A stretch of DNA of 15,515 nucleotides from JBBIRM01 sp037441765 (GCA_037441765.1 JBBIRM010000059.1:1-15515), one strand, 5' to 3'. Counted from the stretch's first letter, positions 7,640-15,515 are shown. Made by a program: numbers and translations. The notes: a model not told the origin generated them from the letters alone.

Positions 7640-8344
7640 ATGTTGGAGGTTAACAATATAGATGCATTCTACGGTAAAATTCAGGCGGTTTGGAATGTCT
7701 CTTTAACAATCAATCAAAGAGAACTTGTCGCACTGGTGGGTTCAAACGGGGCCGGTAAAACCACATTGCTCAATATCATTTTCGGTCTCCTAAGACCGAC
7801 TTCAGGTAGTGTAAAATTTCTGGGAAGGCGGATAGATAGACTGTCTCCACATCAGATTGGGGAGTTAGGAATCTCTTATATTCCAGAGGGAGGTAGACTC
7901 TTTAGGGAAATGACCGTATATGAGAACCTTGAGATGGGCGCTTATATGGATGAAGCCTGGAAGAAGAGGAAGGAGACATTGGCCCATGTTTATGACCTGT
8001 TTCCAAGGCTGGAGGAGAGAAAGAGGCAATTGGTTGGAACCCTGAGCGGTGGTGAGCGTCAAATGGTTGCCATAGGACGGGCCTTAATGTCAAGGCCAAA
8101 GATGTGCATTTTTGATGAACCTTCCTATGGTTTGGCCCCTCTATTGGTAAAAGAGATATTTCGTATCATAAAGGGGCTTCAAAACCAGGAAATTGCCATC
8201 TTGTTGGTTGAGCAAAATGTCCGCCAAACCTTAGAGATATCGAATCGAGCCTATGTTCTGGAGAATGGACGAATCGTTCTGGAAGGAGAAAGTGAAGGGC
8301 TTCTCCAAAACGAATATGTAAAAAAAGCCTATTTGGGGTTATAA
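7640..8344 (+). CDS. livF: HAAT ABC transporter ATPase, LivF type
   Basis: 234 residues, the usual LivF length. All ATPase motifs are canonical: Walker A GSNGAGKTT near residue 34, Q-loop region ISYIPEGGRLF (PEGR is the LivF-specific mark), signature LSGGERQM, Walker B MCIFDEPSYGLAP, and H-loop region replaced by LLVEQNV as in other LivF proteins. The ATG is preceded by AGAGGT at 7628-7633. It pairs with the LivG-type ATPase upstream to power uptake. It closes the five-gene importer, and the carboxylase genes follow after only 33 bp, so the importer and carboxylase are probably on one transcript. Confidence 0.94.
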   Translation: MLEVNNIDAFYGKIQAVWNVSLTINQRELVALVGSNGAGKTTLLNIIFGLLRPTSGSVKFLGRRIDRLSPHQIGELGISYIPEGGRLFREMTVYENLEMGAYMDEAWKKRKETLAHVYDLFPRLEERKRQLVGTLSGGERQMVAIGRALMSRPKMCIFDEPSYGLAPLLVKEIFRIIKGLQNQEIAILLVEQNVRQTLEISNRAYVLENGRIVLEGESEGLLQNEYVKKAYLGL

Positions 8345-8377
8345 TAAAATCGTTTAAGCAAAGGAAGGTCATAGAGG

Positions 8378-10141
8378 ATGAATCAGAAGATCGATTTTGT
8401 TGATCAAACCCTTCGAGATGCTCAGCAGAGCCTATGGGGTTATATGATGAAGACTGAACATATGACCCCCATTGTAGAGGTCATGGATCAGGTTGGCTAT
8501 AAGGCCATTGCCACCGTAGGTTCTCAGGCCTTTACTGTACAGGTAAGAAATCTTAATGAAGATCCCTGGGAAAGGATTCGAATTCTTTCTAAGTTGATCA
8601 CCAAGACTCCTATTCGTGGATCCTACCAGATTGGCTCCCTCTCCTCATTTGATCTGAGTACCCCTCGTGATATCATCACCCTCTGGATAAAACGATCGGT
8701 TGCTAATGGAATCAAAAGCTTCTGGATCTGTGATTATCAATACGAGATGGAGAAGTTTATCTATTTTGCAAAAATCGCCAAGGCAGAAGGTGCCGAGGTT
8801 GTCCCTGCCCTGATGTATACCTCCAGCCCAGTCCATACAAAAGAACATTGGGCAATGAAAACGAGGAGGCTAATTGAGGCCAGGGAATACATCGATCGGA
8901 TCATGATTGAGGATGCTTCAGGAATCATCACCCCTGAGGAGACTCGAGAGTTGGTCTCCACTGTTTTAAAAAATTGCGAGGGGTTACCCCTTGAGTTCCA
9001 CTCCCACTGTAATTCAGGATTGGCTCCACTGTGTTATTTGGAGGCGGTCAAATCCGGTGTAACCACTCTTCACACAGCTGTTTCCCCCCTGGCAAATGGC
9101 ACCTCCCTTCCTGCAATAGAAACTATTCTTAAGAATATTCGGAGGATGGGATACTCTACAGACATCAATGAGGATGCCCTAAATACGGTTTCTTCTTATT
9201 TTAGGAAGGTTGCTGAAAAAGAAGGTCTTCCCATTGGGGTTCCATCGGAATATGATCTCTTTCATTTTGAGCACCAGGTGCCTGGAGGAATGATGACCAA
9301 TCTCATAAGACAATTGAGGGAGGTGGGTTTAGAACATCGTTTGCAAGAGATCCTCGAGGAGGTGGTTTTGGTTAGGAAGGAGTTAGGATATCCTGTAATG
9401 GCTACCCCATACTCCCAGATTGTAGGGGCTCAAGCGGTTGAGAATGTTGTCTCTGGAGAAAGGTATAAACATATACCTGATGAGGTGATCAAATATGTTT
9501 TGGGTTACTATGGAGAGCCAGTAGTGCCTATCGATCCGAACGTAATGGATCGGGTGATGAGTTTACCGAGGACCAAGGAATTTATCAATTGGAAACCCGA
9601 AGGATATGATAAAACGGTTGAAGAGTTTCGACAGGAATTGGGGCCGGACCTTTCAGATGATGAACTGATACTTAAAATTCTTATCCCTGGGAAGCCTGTG
9701 AAGAGGGCTGAACCTAAGAAGGTGGTCCCCCCACCTGTGGTAAAGGCGCCTGAAACTGTGAGCCATTTCATGGAGTTCCCAACGGAGTTTAAAGTGGATG
9801 TGGATGGGGAGGTATTCAATGTGAAGATCTCTCCTGTTTGGGATGGCGATGGAAAGAGTGAGACATCGTGTGTGGCAGAGAGTTCGCAGACACAGAAAAC
9901 GACTACGAAGCAGAGGCAGATCCCTTCAGGAGCAATATTCTGTGGGATGGCAGGTTTAGTTCTTTCGATTGAGGCGAAGGTGGGAGCTCGGGTAAATGCA
10001 GGGGATCTAATAGCGATTATTGAGGCAATGAAGATGAGGAGGCCCATCAATTCTCCCCGCAGTGGAGTGGTGAAGGAGATTATGGCCCGGGAGGGAGAGA
10101 TGGTCTCTCCTGAAGATATCCTGATGGTGGTGGAAGAATGA
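8378..10141 (+). CDS. Biotin-dependent carboxyltransferase fused to biotin carrier domain (PycB/OadA-like), with diverged active site
   Basis: 587 residues: HMGL-like TIM barrel (about 5-255), conserved PYC/OADA C-terminal region (about 270-440, with HQVPGGMMTNL at 299-309 and YGEPVVPIDP), a Pro/Ser/Thr-rich linker, and a biotinyl domain (about 513-587) with EAMKM and biotin Lys552. In pyruvate carboxylase, oxaloacetate decarboxylase and transcarboxylase 5S the barrel metal is held by an Asp in LRDAHQS, a carboxylated Lys in KDMAG, and an H-x-H pair. Here Asp14 (LRDAQQS) and His208/His210 (HSH) remain, but the Lys is Glu178 (MIEDASG) and the usual pyruvate-site stretches (GYxNYPD, FRIFDS) are replaced. 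The fold and biotin chemistry are secure; pyruvate as substrate is doubtful. The gene overlaps the biotin carboxylase gene by ATGA. It could be a carboxylase for another ketone, acid or acyl-CoA, or a decarboxylase. Confidence 0.88.
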   Translation: MNQKIDFVDQTLRDAQQSLWGYMMKTEHMTPIVEVMDQVGYKAIATVGSQAFTVQVRNLNEDPWERIRILSKLITKTPIRGSYQIGSLSSFDLSTPRDIITLWIKRSVANGIKSFWICDYQYEMEKFIYFAKIAKAEGAEVVPALMYTSSPVHTKEHWAMKTRRLIEAREYIDRIMIEDASGIITPEETRELVSTVLKNCEGLPLEFHSHCNSGLAPLCYLEAVKSGVTTLHTAVSPLANGTSLPAIETILKNIRRMGYSTDINEDALNTVSSYFRKVAEKEGLPIGVPSEYDLFHFEHQVPGGMMTNLIRQLREVGLEHRLQEILEEVVLVRKELGYPVMATPYSQIVGAQAVENVVSGERYKHIPDEVIKYVLGYYGEPVVPIDPNVMDRVMSLPRTKEFINWKPEGYDKTVEEFRQELGPDLSDDELILKILIPGKPVKRAEPKKVVPPPVVKAPETVSHFMEFPTEFKVDVDGEVFNVKISPVWDGDGKSETSCVAESSQTQKTTTKQRQIPSGAIFCGMAGLVLSIEAKVGARVNAGDLIAIIEAMKMRRPINSPRSGVVKEIMAREGEMVSPEDILMVVEE

Positions 10142-11631
10142 TTAAGAAGATTCTTATAGCCAATCGTGGAGAGATAGCGGTTCGTATTATGCGAGCCTGT
10201 CGGGAGATGGGAATTAGATCTGTTGCAGTCTATTCAGAGGCGGATAAAGATGCCCTATTTGTCAAGTATGCAGATGAGGCCCACTGTATTGGACCACCGC
10301 CTGCTCCGATGAGCTATCTCAATATTGAAAAGATCATCGAGGTAGCAAAAGAGAGCGGGGCTGAGGCCATCCACCCTGGTTATGGCTTTCTGGCTGAGAA
10401 TCCAAAATTTGCACGTACTTGCGAGCAAGAAGGGATAAAATTCATCGGACCGTCCAGTAGGGTTCTCGAACTGATGGGAGACAAAGTTGCTGCGCGGCGG
10501 GAGATGGCAAAGGCAGGGGTACCAGTGGTTCCAGGTACGGATCAATGCGTGGCTGAATTCAGGCAGGCCAAGGAGATAGCCAGTAAGATTGGTTACCCAA
10601 TCATCCTTAAACCCTCTGGAGGGGGAGGAGGAATTGGGATGACCATTGTGGCGAACGAATCTGAACTGGCAAAAGCCCTTGAGTCCACTCAGGCCATTGC
10701 CCAAACCACATTTGGTCTCTGTGATGTCTACATTGAGAAATACTTATACAATCCCCGACACATTGAATTTCAGATATTGGGTGACTCAAAGGGAAATGCC
10801 ATTCACCTCGGGGAAAGAGAATGTTCCATTCAAAGAAGACATCAAAAATTGATCGAGGAATCACCTTCCCCAGCGGTTACCCCTTCAATGCGGCATCAGA
10901 TGGGTGAGATTGCCGCTCGTGCTGCAAGATTTGTAGGTTATGAAAGCGCAGGGACGATGGAGTTTCTCTTCTCTGAAGGCAACTTTTACTTTCTCGAGGT
11001 GAATGCACGGGTTCAAGTTGAGCATCCCGTGACGGAGATGGTTACAGGGGTAGACATTGTAAAAGAACAGATAAGAATCGCCTCAGGTCTTCCCCTAAGT
11101 CTTAAACAAGAAGATATCAATTGGAAAGGTTGGGCGATTGAGTGCAGGATCAATGCAGAGGATCCCCTGAACGATTTTGTTCCTACACCAGGTAAGGTCA
11201 GGAATTATCATGCTCCAGGTGGAACAGGAATTCGGGTGGATAGTGGTGTCTACTCATCTTACACCATACCTCCCTTCTACGATCCAATGATATCAAAACT
11301 CATCGTATGGGGAAGGGATCGGGACGAGGCCATTGCGAGGATGCTTCGGGCCCTCTATGAGTATGTCATAATTGGAATCAAAACCAATATTCCGTTTCAT
11401 AAGGCGGTGATGGAAAATCCATCCTTCAGAAAGGGAGAACTTGGAACCCATTTCATTGATCAGCAGACCGCTCTGCTCGATGAGATGAAACGAATCGTGG
11501 ATGAGGAAAAAGCGTTGGAGGAAAAATTACCTTATAGAGAGGATAGAAAGAAGATTGCTGCTATCTCAGCAGTAGCGGCGTTTACCCAGATGGTCTCTCA
11601 AGGACAAAAAGGGGGACAGTGGCAAAGTTAA
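10138..11631 (+). CDS. Biotin carboxylase subunit (AccC/PycA type)
   Basis: 497 residues. It uses ATP and bicarbonate to carboxylate the biotin of the upstream carrier domain. The ATP-grasp fold is complete: ILIANRGEIAVRI at 5-17, HPGYGFLAENP at 79-89, glycine loop KPSGGGGGIGM at 158-168, and EVNARVQVEHPVTE at 287-300. Residues matching the E. coli AccC catalytic set are all present (Lys116, Lys158, His208, Lys237, Glu275, Glu287, Asn289, Arg291, Gln293, Glu295, Arg337). The glycine loop has Ile where Arg is usual (GGGGRGM). The tail of nearly 50 extra residues beyond AccC length resembles stand-alone PycA proteins. The start overlaps the preceding stop (ATGA at 10138-10141), implying translational coupling and an equimolar complex. 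No carrier domain is in this protein. Confidence 0.94.
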   Translation: MIKKILIANRGEIAVRIMRACREMGIRSVAVYSEADKDALFVKYADEAHCIGPPPAPMSYLNIEKIIEVAKESGAEAIHPGYGFLAENPKFARTCEQEGIKFIGPSSRVLELMGDKVAARREMAKAGVPVVPGTDQCVAEFRQAKEIASKIGYPIILKPSGGGGGIGMTIVANESELAKALESTQAIAQTTFGLCDVYIEKYLYNPRHIEFQILGDSKGNAIHLGERECSIQRRHQKLIEESPSPAVTPSMRHQMGEIAARAARFVGYESAGTMEFLFSEGNFYFLEVNARVQVEHPVTEMVTGVDIVKEQIRIASGLPLSLKQEDINWKGWAIECRINAEDPLNDFVPTPGKVRNYHAPGGTGIRVDSGVYSSYTIPPFYDPMISKLIVWGRDRDEAIARMLRALYEYVIIGIKTNIPFHKAVMENPSFRKGELGTHFIDQQTALLDEMKRIVDEEKALEEKLPYREDRKKIAAISAVAAFTQMVSQGQKGGQWQS

Positions 11632-11655
11632 GTTTGATGAGTCGATGGTCGTCAG

Positions 11656-12927
11656 ATGGGAGAAAAGGCCATACTGATACTTGGCACTTTGGATACGAAG
11701 GGGGAACAGATCCTCTTTCTTAAGGAACGAATCACTCAGAGGGGACATCGGGCCATTGTTATGGATTTGAGTATGGGGGGAGAATCCATGTTTCAATCTG
11801 AAATCTCCCCTGAGGAGATTGCCAACCTCGCTGGAAAGAAACTAAAAGATCTTATCCATTCAAAAGACCGATTCGCTGTAACCAATGCCATGACTCTTGG
11901 CGCTCAGCAAAAAGCATTAGATCTTCTTTCCAGAGGGGACCTCAATGGAGTGGTAGCGTTGGGAGGAGCCACAATGGCCTTAATCGCCTCACAGGTGATG
12001 GCCAAACTCCCCTTTGGTATACCCAAAGTCATTGGAACCCCTGCAGCAATGCCAGCCTACATCAATAGATGGTTCGGGGCAACCGACATTAGTGTCATGC
12101 AATTGATCATGGAGATTGCTGGAATGAATGACCTTGTCAAAAATGAAATTGCCCAGGTGGCAGGGGCTATCTCTGGAATGGTCGAGGAGGCTTATGATCA
12201 CAAAACCTTAACTCTACCCTATCCTTCCATTGCAGTGACTGAACTCGGCTTTTCAGACAAATGCGCCAAGTATGTAGAAAAACTTCTAACTGAAAAAGGT
12301 TACTATGTTTATCCCTTTCACGCTCAAGGAATAAGCGACCGAGCCATGGACCGACTGATCTCTCAAGGATTTTTTGACGGGGTCATAGAGATTGTCCCAG
12401 CAGGTCTTATAGAGGAAAGATTCAAAGGAAACAGGGCTGCTGGGATGGAACGATTGGATGCTGCCTGTGAGAGGGGAATTCCCCAAGTATGGGCACCCTG
12501 CTGTTTAAATCTGACAGGTGCTGGTCCCACCCGATTCAATCGAGAAAAATATCTGGCCTCTGGGAAAGTTTTAATGATTGATGAAATGAGAGCAATGGCC
12601 CGATTTCCAAAGGATGAGTTGATCATTGGGGCAAAACTATATAGCGAAAAGATTAATAAGACTAAAGGCCCATTGAAACTGGTGGTTCCCCTTCGGGGAT
12701 GGTCCTCTCTTGATAAAGAGGGAAGTATTCTTTATGCCCCTGAAGAAGACCGTCTCTTTATCGAAGAACTTAGAAAAAACCTTAAACGGGATATTGAGAT
12801 AGAAGAGGTAGATTGCAATCTTGAGGATTTTAAAACCGCACAGGCATTGGTTGAAACTCTTGATCGATTTATGAAGCAAGAGAATCAATTAGCGGAACAA
12901 AGAAAGCCAGAATTTAAGGGTTATTAA
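11656..12927 (+). CDS. Tm-1-like ATP-binding domain protein (UPF0261 family), function unknown
   Basis: 423 residues, normal for the family. Two alpha/beta lobes can be seen. The N-terminal lobe (about 1-180) has ILGTLDTKG (8-16), a glycine turn LGGATM (102-107), and GIPKVIGTPAAMP followed by DISVMQLIMEIAGMN. The C-terminal lobe (about 188-410) has FHAQGISDRAMDRL (221-234), AAGMERLDAACERGIPQV, IIGAKLYSEKIN and VPLRGWSSLD. The N-terminal fold is known to bind ATP in the plant antiviral protein Tm-1; the bacterial role is not established. It diverges from typical members, which carry an HNP-containing segment where this one has LMIDEMRAM (306-314). No good Shine-Dalgarno is visible before ATG 11656, so coupling to the biotin carboxylase gene 24 bp upstream is likely. 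It is the last gene of the plus-strand unit. Confidence 0.85.
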   Translation: MGEKAILILGTLDTKGEQILFLKERITQRGHRAIVMDLSMGGESMFQSEISPEEIANLAGKKLKDLIHSKDRFAVTNAMTLGAQQKALDLLSRGDLNGVVALGGATMALIASQVMAKLPFGIPKVIGTPAAMPAYINRWFGATDISVMQLIMEIAGMNDLVKNEIAQVAGAISGMVEEAYDHKTLTLPYPSIAVTELGFSDKCAKYVEKLLTEKGYYVYPFHAQGISDRAMDRLISQGFFDGVIEIVPAGLIEERFKGNRAAGMERLDAACERGIPQVWAPCCLNLTGAGPTRFNREKYLASGKVLMIDEMRAMARFPKDELIIGAKLYSEKINKTKGPLKLVVPLRGWSSLDKEGSILYAPEEDRLFIEELRKNLKRDIEIEEVDCNLEDFKTAQALVETLDRFMKQENQLAEQRKPEFKGY

Positions 12928-12949
12928 TGATTAAATTCAAATTTCCTAA

Positions 12950-14545
12950 TTATCGAGTTATTTTAATCCCAGCCTTCTCTCTGTCCCAGGTGTTAGGAGT
13001 GATCCCTGCCTGTTTGAGTTTATACTTCTCCACACGTTCTGTAGGCGTTTTTGGCAAACTCTCCATAAATTCCACATATCGAGGAACTGCAAAGTAAGGC
13101 ATTCTTTCATTACAATGCTTGATCAACTCTTCAGGCGTTAGGCTTTCACCGGGCTTGAGGACCACGCATATCTTCATCTCATCCTCCCCCACTTCCGAGG
13201 GCACAGCCACGGCTGCGGATTCGAGGACACTTGGATGGGAATTGACTGCCCGCTCCACTTCAAAGGAGGAGATGTTTTCCCCCCTTCGTCTGAGGGCATC
13301 CTTCTTCCGATCGACAAAATAGAAATATCCATCTGCATCCTTCCTCCCAAGATCACCCGTATGAAACCATAAATTGCGAAATGACTCGAGGGTCTTCTCA
13401 GGCATATTGTAGTATCCCAACATCATGGTATAAGGCTCCCTCGGACGAAAGACAAACTCCCCTACCTCTCCAACAGGAACCTCGTTGTCTTGATCGTCCA
13501 CCAGTTTTATCTCGTAAATATCCATCGGCTTTCCACAGGATCCTGGTCTCCTATCGTTCACCCTGACGTGAATGGGAATCCCTATCTCTGTCATCCCATA
13601 TCCTTCTAAACATTTTATTCCAAACCTCTTCTCTGCTTCATCCATTACTGCTGGAGGGCATCCTGCTCCCAGGGCAATCCGGATGGGGTTGTCTAGATCA
13701 TCAGGCCTTGGAGGCTGTTTGACAAGGATTGGGATAACTGCCCCGAGGTAATTAAACTGTGTGGCTCCATAGTGACGCACCTCATCCCAGAAGCGAGAGG
13801 CACTAAATCGATCAGCCAGAACCATCTCGGCCTCTGCGATGAGAGTTGTGAGTGTTGTCAGCACCTGAGCGTTAAAATGGTAGAGAGGCAAAAAGGTATA
13901 GAAAATATCATCCTTTCCTCCTTCTCGATACTCCAGCATCTTTTCTGCACAAACAATATAAAATTTGTGCGGGCATAATGCCCCTTTAGAAGGACCGGTT
14001 GTCCCTGAAGTGTAGATTATGCTGATGGGGTCTGAGGGGAGGACTTTTACATCAACCGGATCTTCAGAGTGGCTGAAAAGTTCTTTGAAACTCATCATAG
14101 GAATCCTAAATCCACCAATTTCATCTTTATTCCCATCACCAAGAACCACTATCTTCTCCAATTTCTTCAATTCATCCTCAATCAGTTTGAGACGATCCAG
14201 AAATTCGTGGGCAATGACAAAGATCCTTGAATCAGATTGATCCACAATATGTCGCAAAAACTCCCCTTTGTAGGAAACATTGACCGGAACTTCTACCGCC
14301 CCACACTTGGCAAGACCAAACCAAATATAAATAAACTCCGGACAGTTCGGGAGCATGATGCTAACCTTGTCTCCCTTTTTGACCCCAAGGGATTTAAATC
14401 CATTTGCACATCGGTTGGCGTAACGATCGATCTCTCGATAACTAATGTTCTGATCCTTAAATCGAAGAAAGATTTTGTCCCCTAACCTTTCTGCTCTATC
14501 CTCAATCATCTCTCCAAGTACTAAGGGAAGATTTCGGCCCCCCAT
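12950..14545 (-). CDS. AMP-forming acyl-CoA ligase (CaiC-like ANL family)
   Basis: 531 residues, a normal length. The ATG (14543-14545) follows AAAGGAGGAG. It would activate a carboxylic acid with ATP and CoA through an acyl-adenylate. The core motifs are clear: phosphate loop YTSGTTGPSKGA (178-189), YGMTE (316-320), HTGD (395-398), and hinge region VDRKKDALRRRGENIS (411-426), which closely follows carnitine/crotonobetaine-CoA ligases. The C-terminal motif that normally ends in GK(V/I) with the catalytic Lys reads LPKTPTERVEKYKL (497-510), with Arg504 at the Lys position. The gene is 15 bp downstream of the thiolase gene, so the two are co-transcribed. The acid substrate is unknown; products of the aldehyde dehydrogenase or carboxylase are candidates. 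Confidence 0.9.
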   Translation of the reverse strand: MGGRNLPLVLGEMIEDRAERLGDKIFLRFKDQNISYREIDRYANRCANGFKSLGVKKGDKVSIMLPNCPEFIYIWFGLAKCGAVEVPVNVSYKGEFLRHIVDQSDSRIFVIAHEFLDRLKLIEDELKKLEKIVVLGDGNKDEIGGFRIPMMSFKELFSHSEDPVDVKVLPSDPISIIYTSGTTGPSKGALCPHKFYIVCAEKMLEYREGGKDDIFYTFLPLYHFNAQVLTTLTTLIAEAEMVLADRFSASRFWDEVRHYGATQFNYLGAVIPILVKQPPRPDDLDNPIRIALGAGCPPAVMDEAEKRFGIKCLEGYGMTEIGIPIHVRVNDRRPGSCGKPMDIYEIKLVDDQDNEVPVGEVGEFVFRPREPYTMMLGYYNMPEKTLESFRNLWFHTGDLGRKDADGYFYFVDRKKDALRRRGENISSFEVERAVNSHPSVLESAAVAVPSEVGEDEMKICVVLKPGESLTPEELIKHCNERMPYFAVPRYVEFMESLPKTPTERVEKYKLKQAGITPNTWDREKAGIKITR

Positions 14546-14560
14546 CTCGGTCTCCTCCTT

Positions 14561-15515
14561 TCACTTCCAGTCCCTCTCATTCCCAGTAATGGTCACACAG
14601 GCAATCCCTCCCCAAATCGCCCCTCCCAAATTATGAACAAGCCCTAACCTTGGATTCCTCACCTGCCGAGAACCTGCCTTCCCCTGAAGTTGCTTATAAA
14701 CCTCATACTGCATCCTTAACCCACTTGCACCCAGGGGATGACCAAAACACTTCAAACCCCCATCCGTATTGACCGGAAGCTCCCCCCTCAAACTAAATGT
14801 CCCTGCCTCAATGTCCTCCTTAGCCCTACCCCTCTGACTCCACCCCAAATCCTCATAGATCACCATCTCATGAATCGTAAAACAATCATGAACCTCCGCT
14901 ACACTCAACTCCTTAAGCGGATCCTTTATCCCCGCCTCCTCATAGGCCACCCTCGAAGCACGAACATTCTCCTCAACATGAGCAAAATCATAACCCTGTG
15001 TCATTAAATCCAACCGCGGCCCAACACTAATAGCCAATGACTTAATATAAATCGGATCCTCCCTAAAATCCCTGGCTAAATCCGCTCGTGTAACAATTGC
15101 CGCAGCAGCCCCATCACTTACACCACAACAATCCAAAACTCCCAAAGGCCAGGCAACAATAGGAGCCTTCAAAACCTGCTCCACCGTCAACTCGTTCTGA
15201 AAATGTGCCTTAGGATTCATACTCCCATGATAATGATTCTTAACCGCAATCTTAGCCAGATACCTCCTCCCCTCCTCAGGGTCTATCCCATACTTATTAA
15301 AATACCCAAGGGCCAACTCCGAAAACATCGCAGGCGGAGAAAGTGAAGGCTCAGTCCCCGTGGTCCCCATCGTCGAGCGGCCCAGTACATTGGTAGGCTG
15401 AACCCCTGTCCACCCCGTATCCTTCAACTTCTCCACCCCCACCGCTAACGCTATCTTACAAGCCCCAGAAGCCACCGCATAGACCGCACCTCTCAAAGCC
15501 TCCATCCCTGTAGCA
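14561..15515 (-). CDS. SCP2-type (non-decarboxylating) thiolase, 5' end outside the window
   Basis: About 317 codons are visible, ending in TGA at 14561-14563; the frame runs off the window edge, so perhaps 70-80 N-terminal residues are missing. The first visible residues read ATGMEALRGAVYAV, the stretch right after the nucleophilic Cys of thiolases, so that Cys codon should lie just outside. Other catalytic elements are present: VHDCFTIHE (Cys codon 14882-14884), GHPLGASGLRM (His codon 14738-14740) and HNLGG near the C-terminus. These mark the SCP2-thiolase branch rather than FadA/AtoB. Members cleave 3-oxoacyl-CoA or catalyse related reactions, often with a small OB-fold (DUF35) partner, which is not visible here. 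It leads the minus-strand operon with the ligase. Confidence 0.9.
   Translation of the reverse strand, partial: ATGMEALRGAVYAVASGACKIALAVGVEKLKDTGWTGVQPTNVLGRSTMGTTGTEPSLSPPAMFSELALGYFNKYGIDPEEGRRYLAKIAVKNHYHGSMNPKAHFQNELTVEQVLKAPIVAWPLGVLDCCGVSDGAAAAIVTRADLARDFREDPIYIKSLAISVGPRLDLMTQGYDFAHVEENVRASRVAYEEAGIKDPLKELSVAEVHDCFTIHEMVIYEDLGWSQRGRAKEDIEAGTFSLRGELPVNTDGGLKCFGHPLGASGLRMQYEVYKQLQGKAGSRQVRNPRLGLVHNLGGAIWGGIACVTITGNERDWK

Noticed and set aside
9508..10050. A 180-codon open frame on the minus strand inside the carboxyltransferase gene
   Set aside because: It is fully antisense to a well-supported gene, low in complexity (Ser/Thr/Ile-rich), and matches no recognisable family.
8378..11631. 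Naming the pair pycA/pycB or oadA
   Set aside because: The barrel has lost the metal-binding Lys and the pyruvate-site motifs, so a pyruvate or oxaloacetate function is not supported.
12905..12972. Bidirectional terminator at the convergent junction
   Set aside because: GGGTTATTAA and TTTTAATCCC give only three solid pairs before mismatches; no stable stem.

Overview
The window is a catabolic gene cluster from a bacterium with AT-leaning coding sequence and frequent AGA/AGG arginine codons. A branched-chain-type ABC importer, a two-gene biotin carboxylase, a CaiC-like acyl-CoA ligase, an SCP2-type thiolase and a split PEP-synthase-like protein occur together mostly in strictly anaerobic degraders. 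A Desulfobacterota (former Deltaproteobacteria) origin is my best guess from gene content and protein style, but nothing in the window proves it. I see no rRNA, tRNA, CRISPR array, transposase or phage gene.

Layout. Plus strand, 1-12927, eleven co-directional genes. (a) 1-1942: the tail of a PPDK/PEP-synthase-type ATP-grasp protein, then a separate gene carrying a helical middle domain and the swivelling phosphohistidine domain, so this is a split dikinase. (b) 2115-3575: an aldehyde dehydrogenase of the aromatic-aldehyde type. (c) 3739-8344: a complete five-gene HAAT importer (binding protein, two permeases, two ATPases), with a long hairpin between the binding-protein gene and the permeases. 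(d) 8378-11631: a carboxyltransferase-biotin carrier fusion and a biotin carboxylase, overlapping by 4 bp. (e) 11656-12927: a Tm-1-like/UPF0261 protein. Minus strand, 15515-12950: an SCP2-type thiolase, truncated by the window edge, followed after 15 bp by an AMP-forming acyl-CoA ligase. The two transcription units converge with 22 bp between stop codons.

How it may work together (inference). The importer brings in an organic acid or aromatic compound. The split dikinase would spend ATP (to AMP + Pi) to phosphorylate a small acceptor, as phenylphosphate synthase and rifampin phosphotransferase do. The biotin enzyme carboxylates or decarboxylates something that is probably not pyruvate or oxaloacetate, because its barrel has lost the usual metal-binding lysine. 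The ligase makes a CoA thioester and the thiolase cleaves or modifies it. The aldehyde dehydrogenase would feed acids into the route. No substrate can be named from sequence alone.

The most notable features are the split dikinase, the diverged carboxyltransferase (Lys to Glu at residue 178), and the linkage of both to a UPF0261 gene of unknown function.
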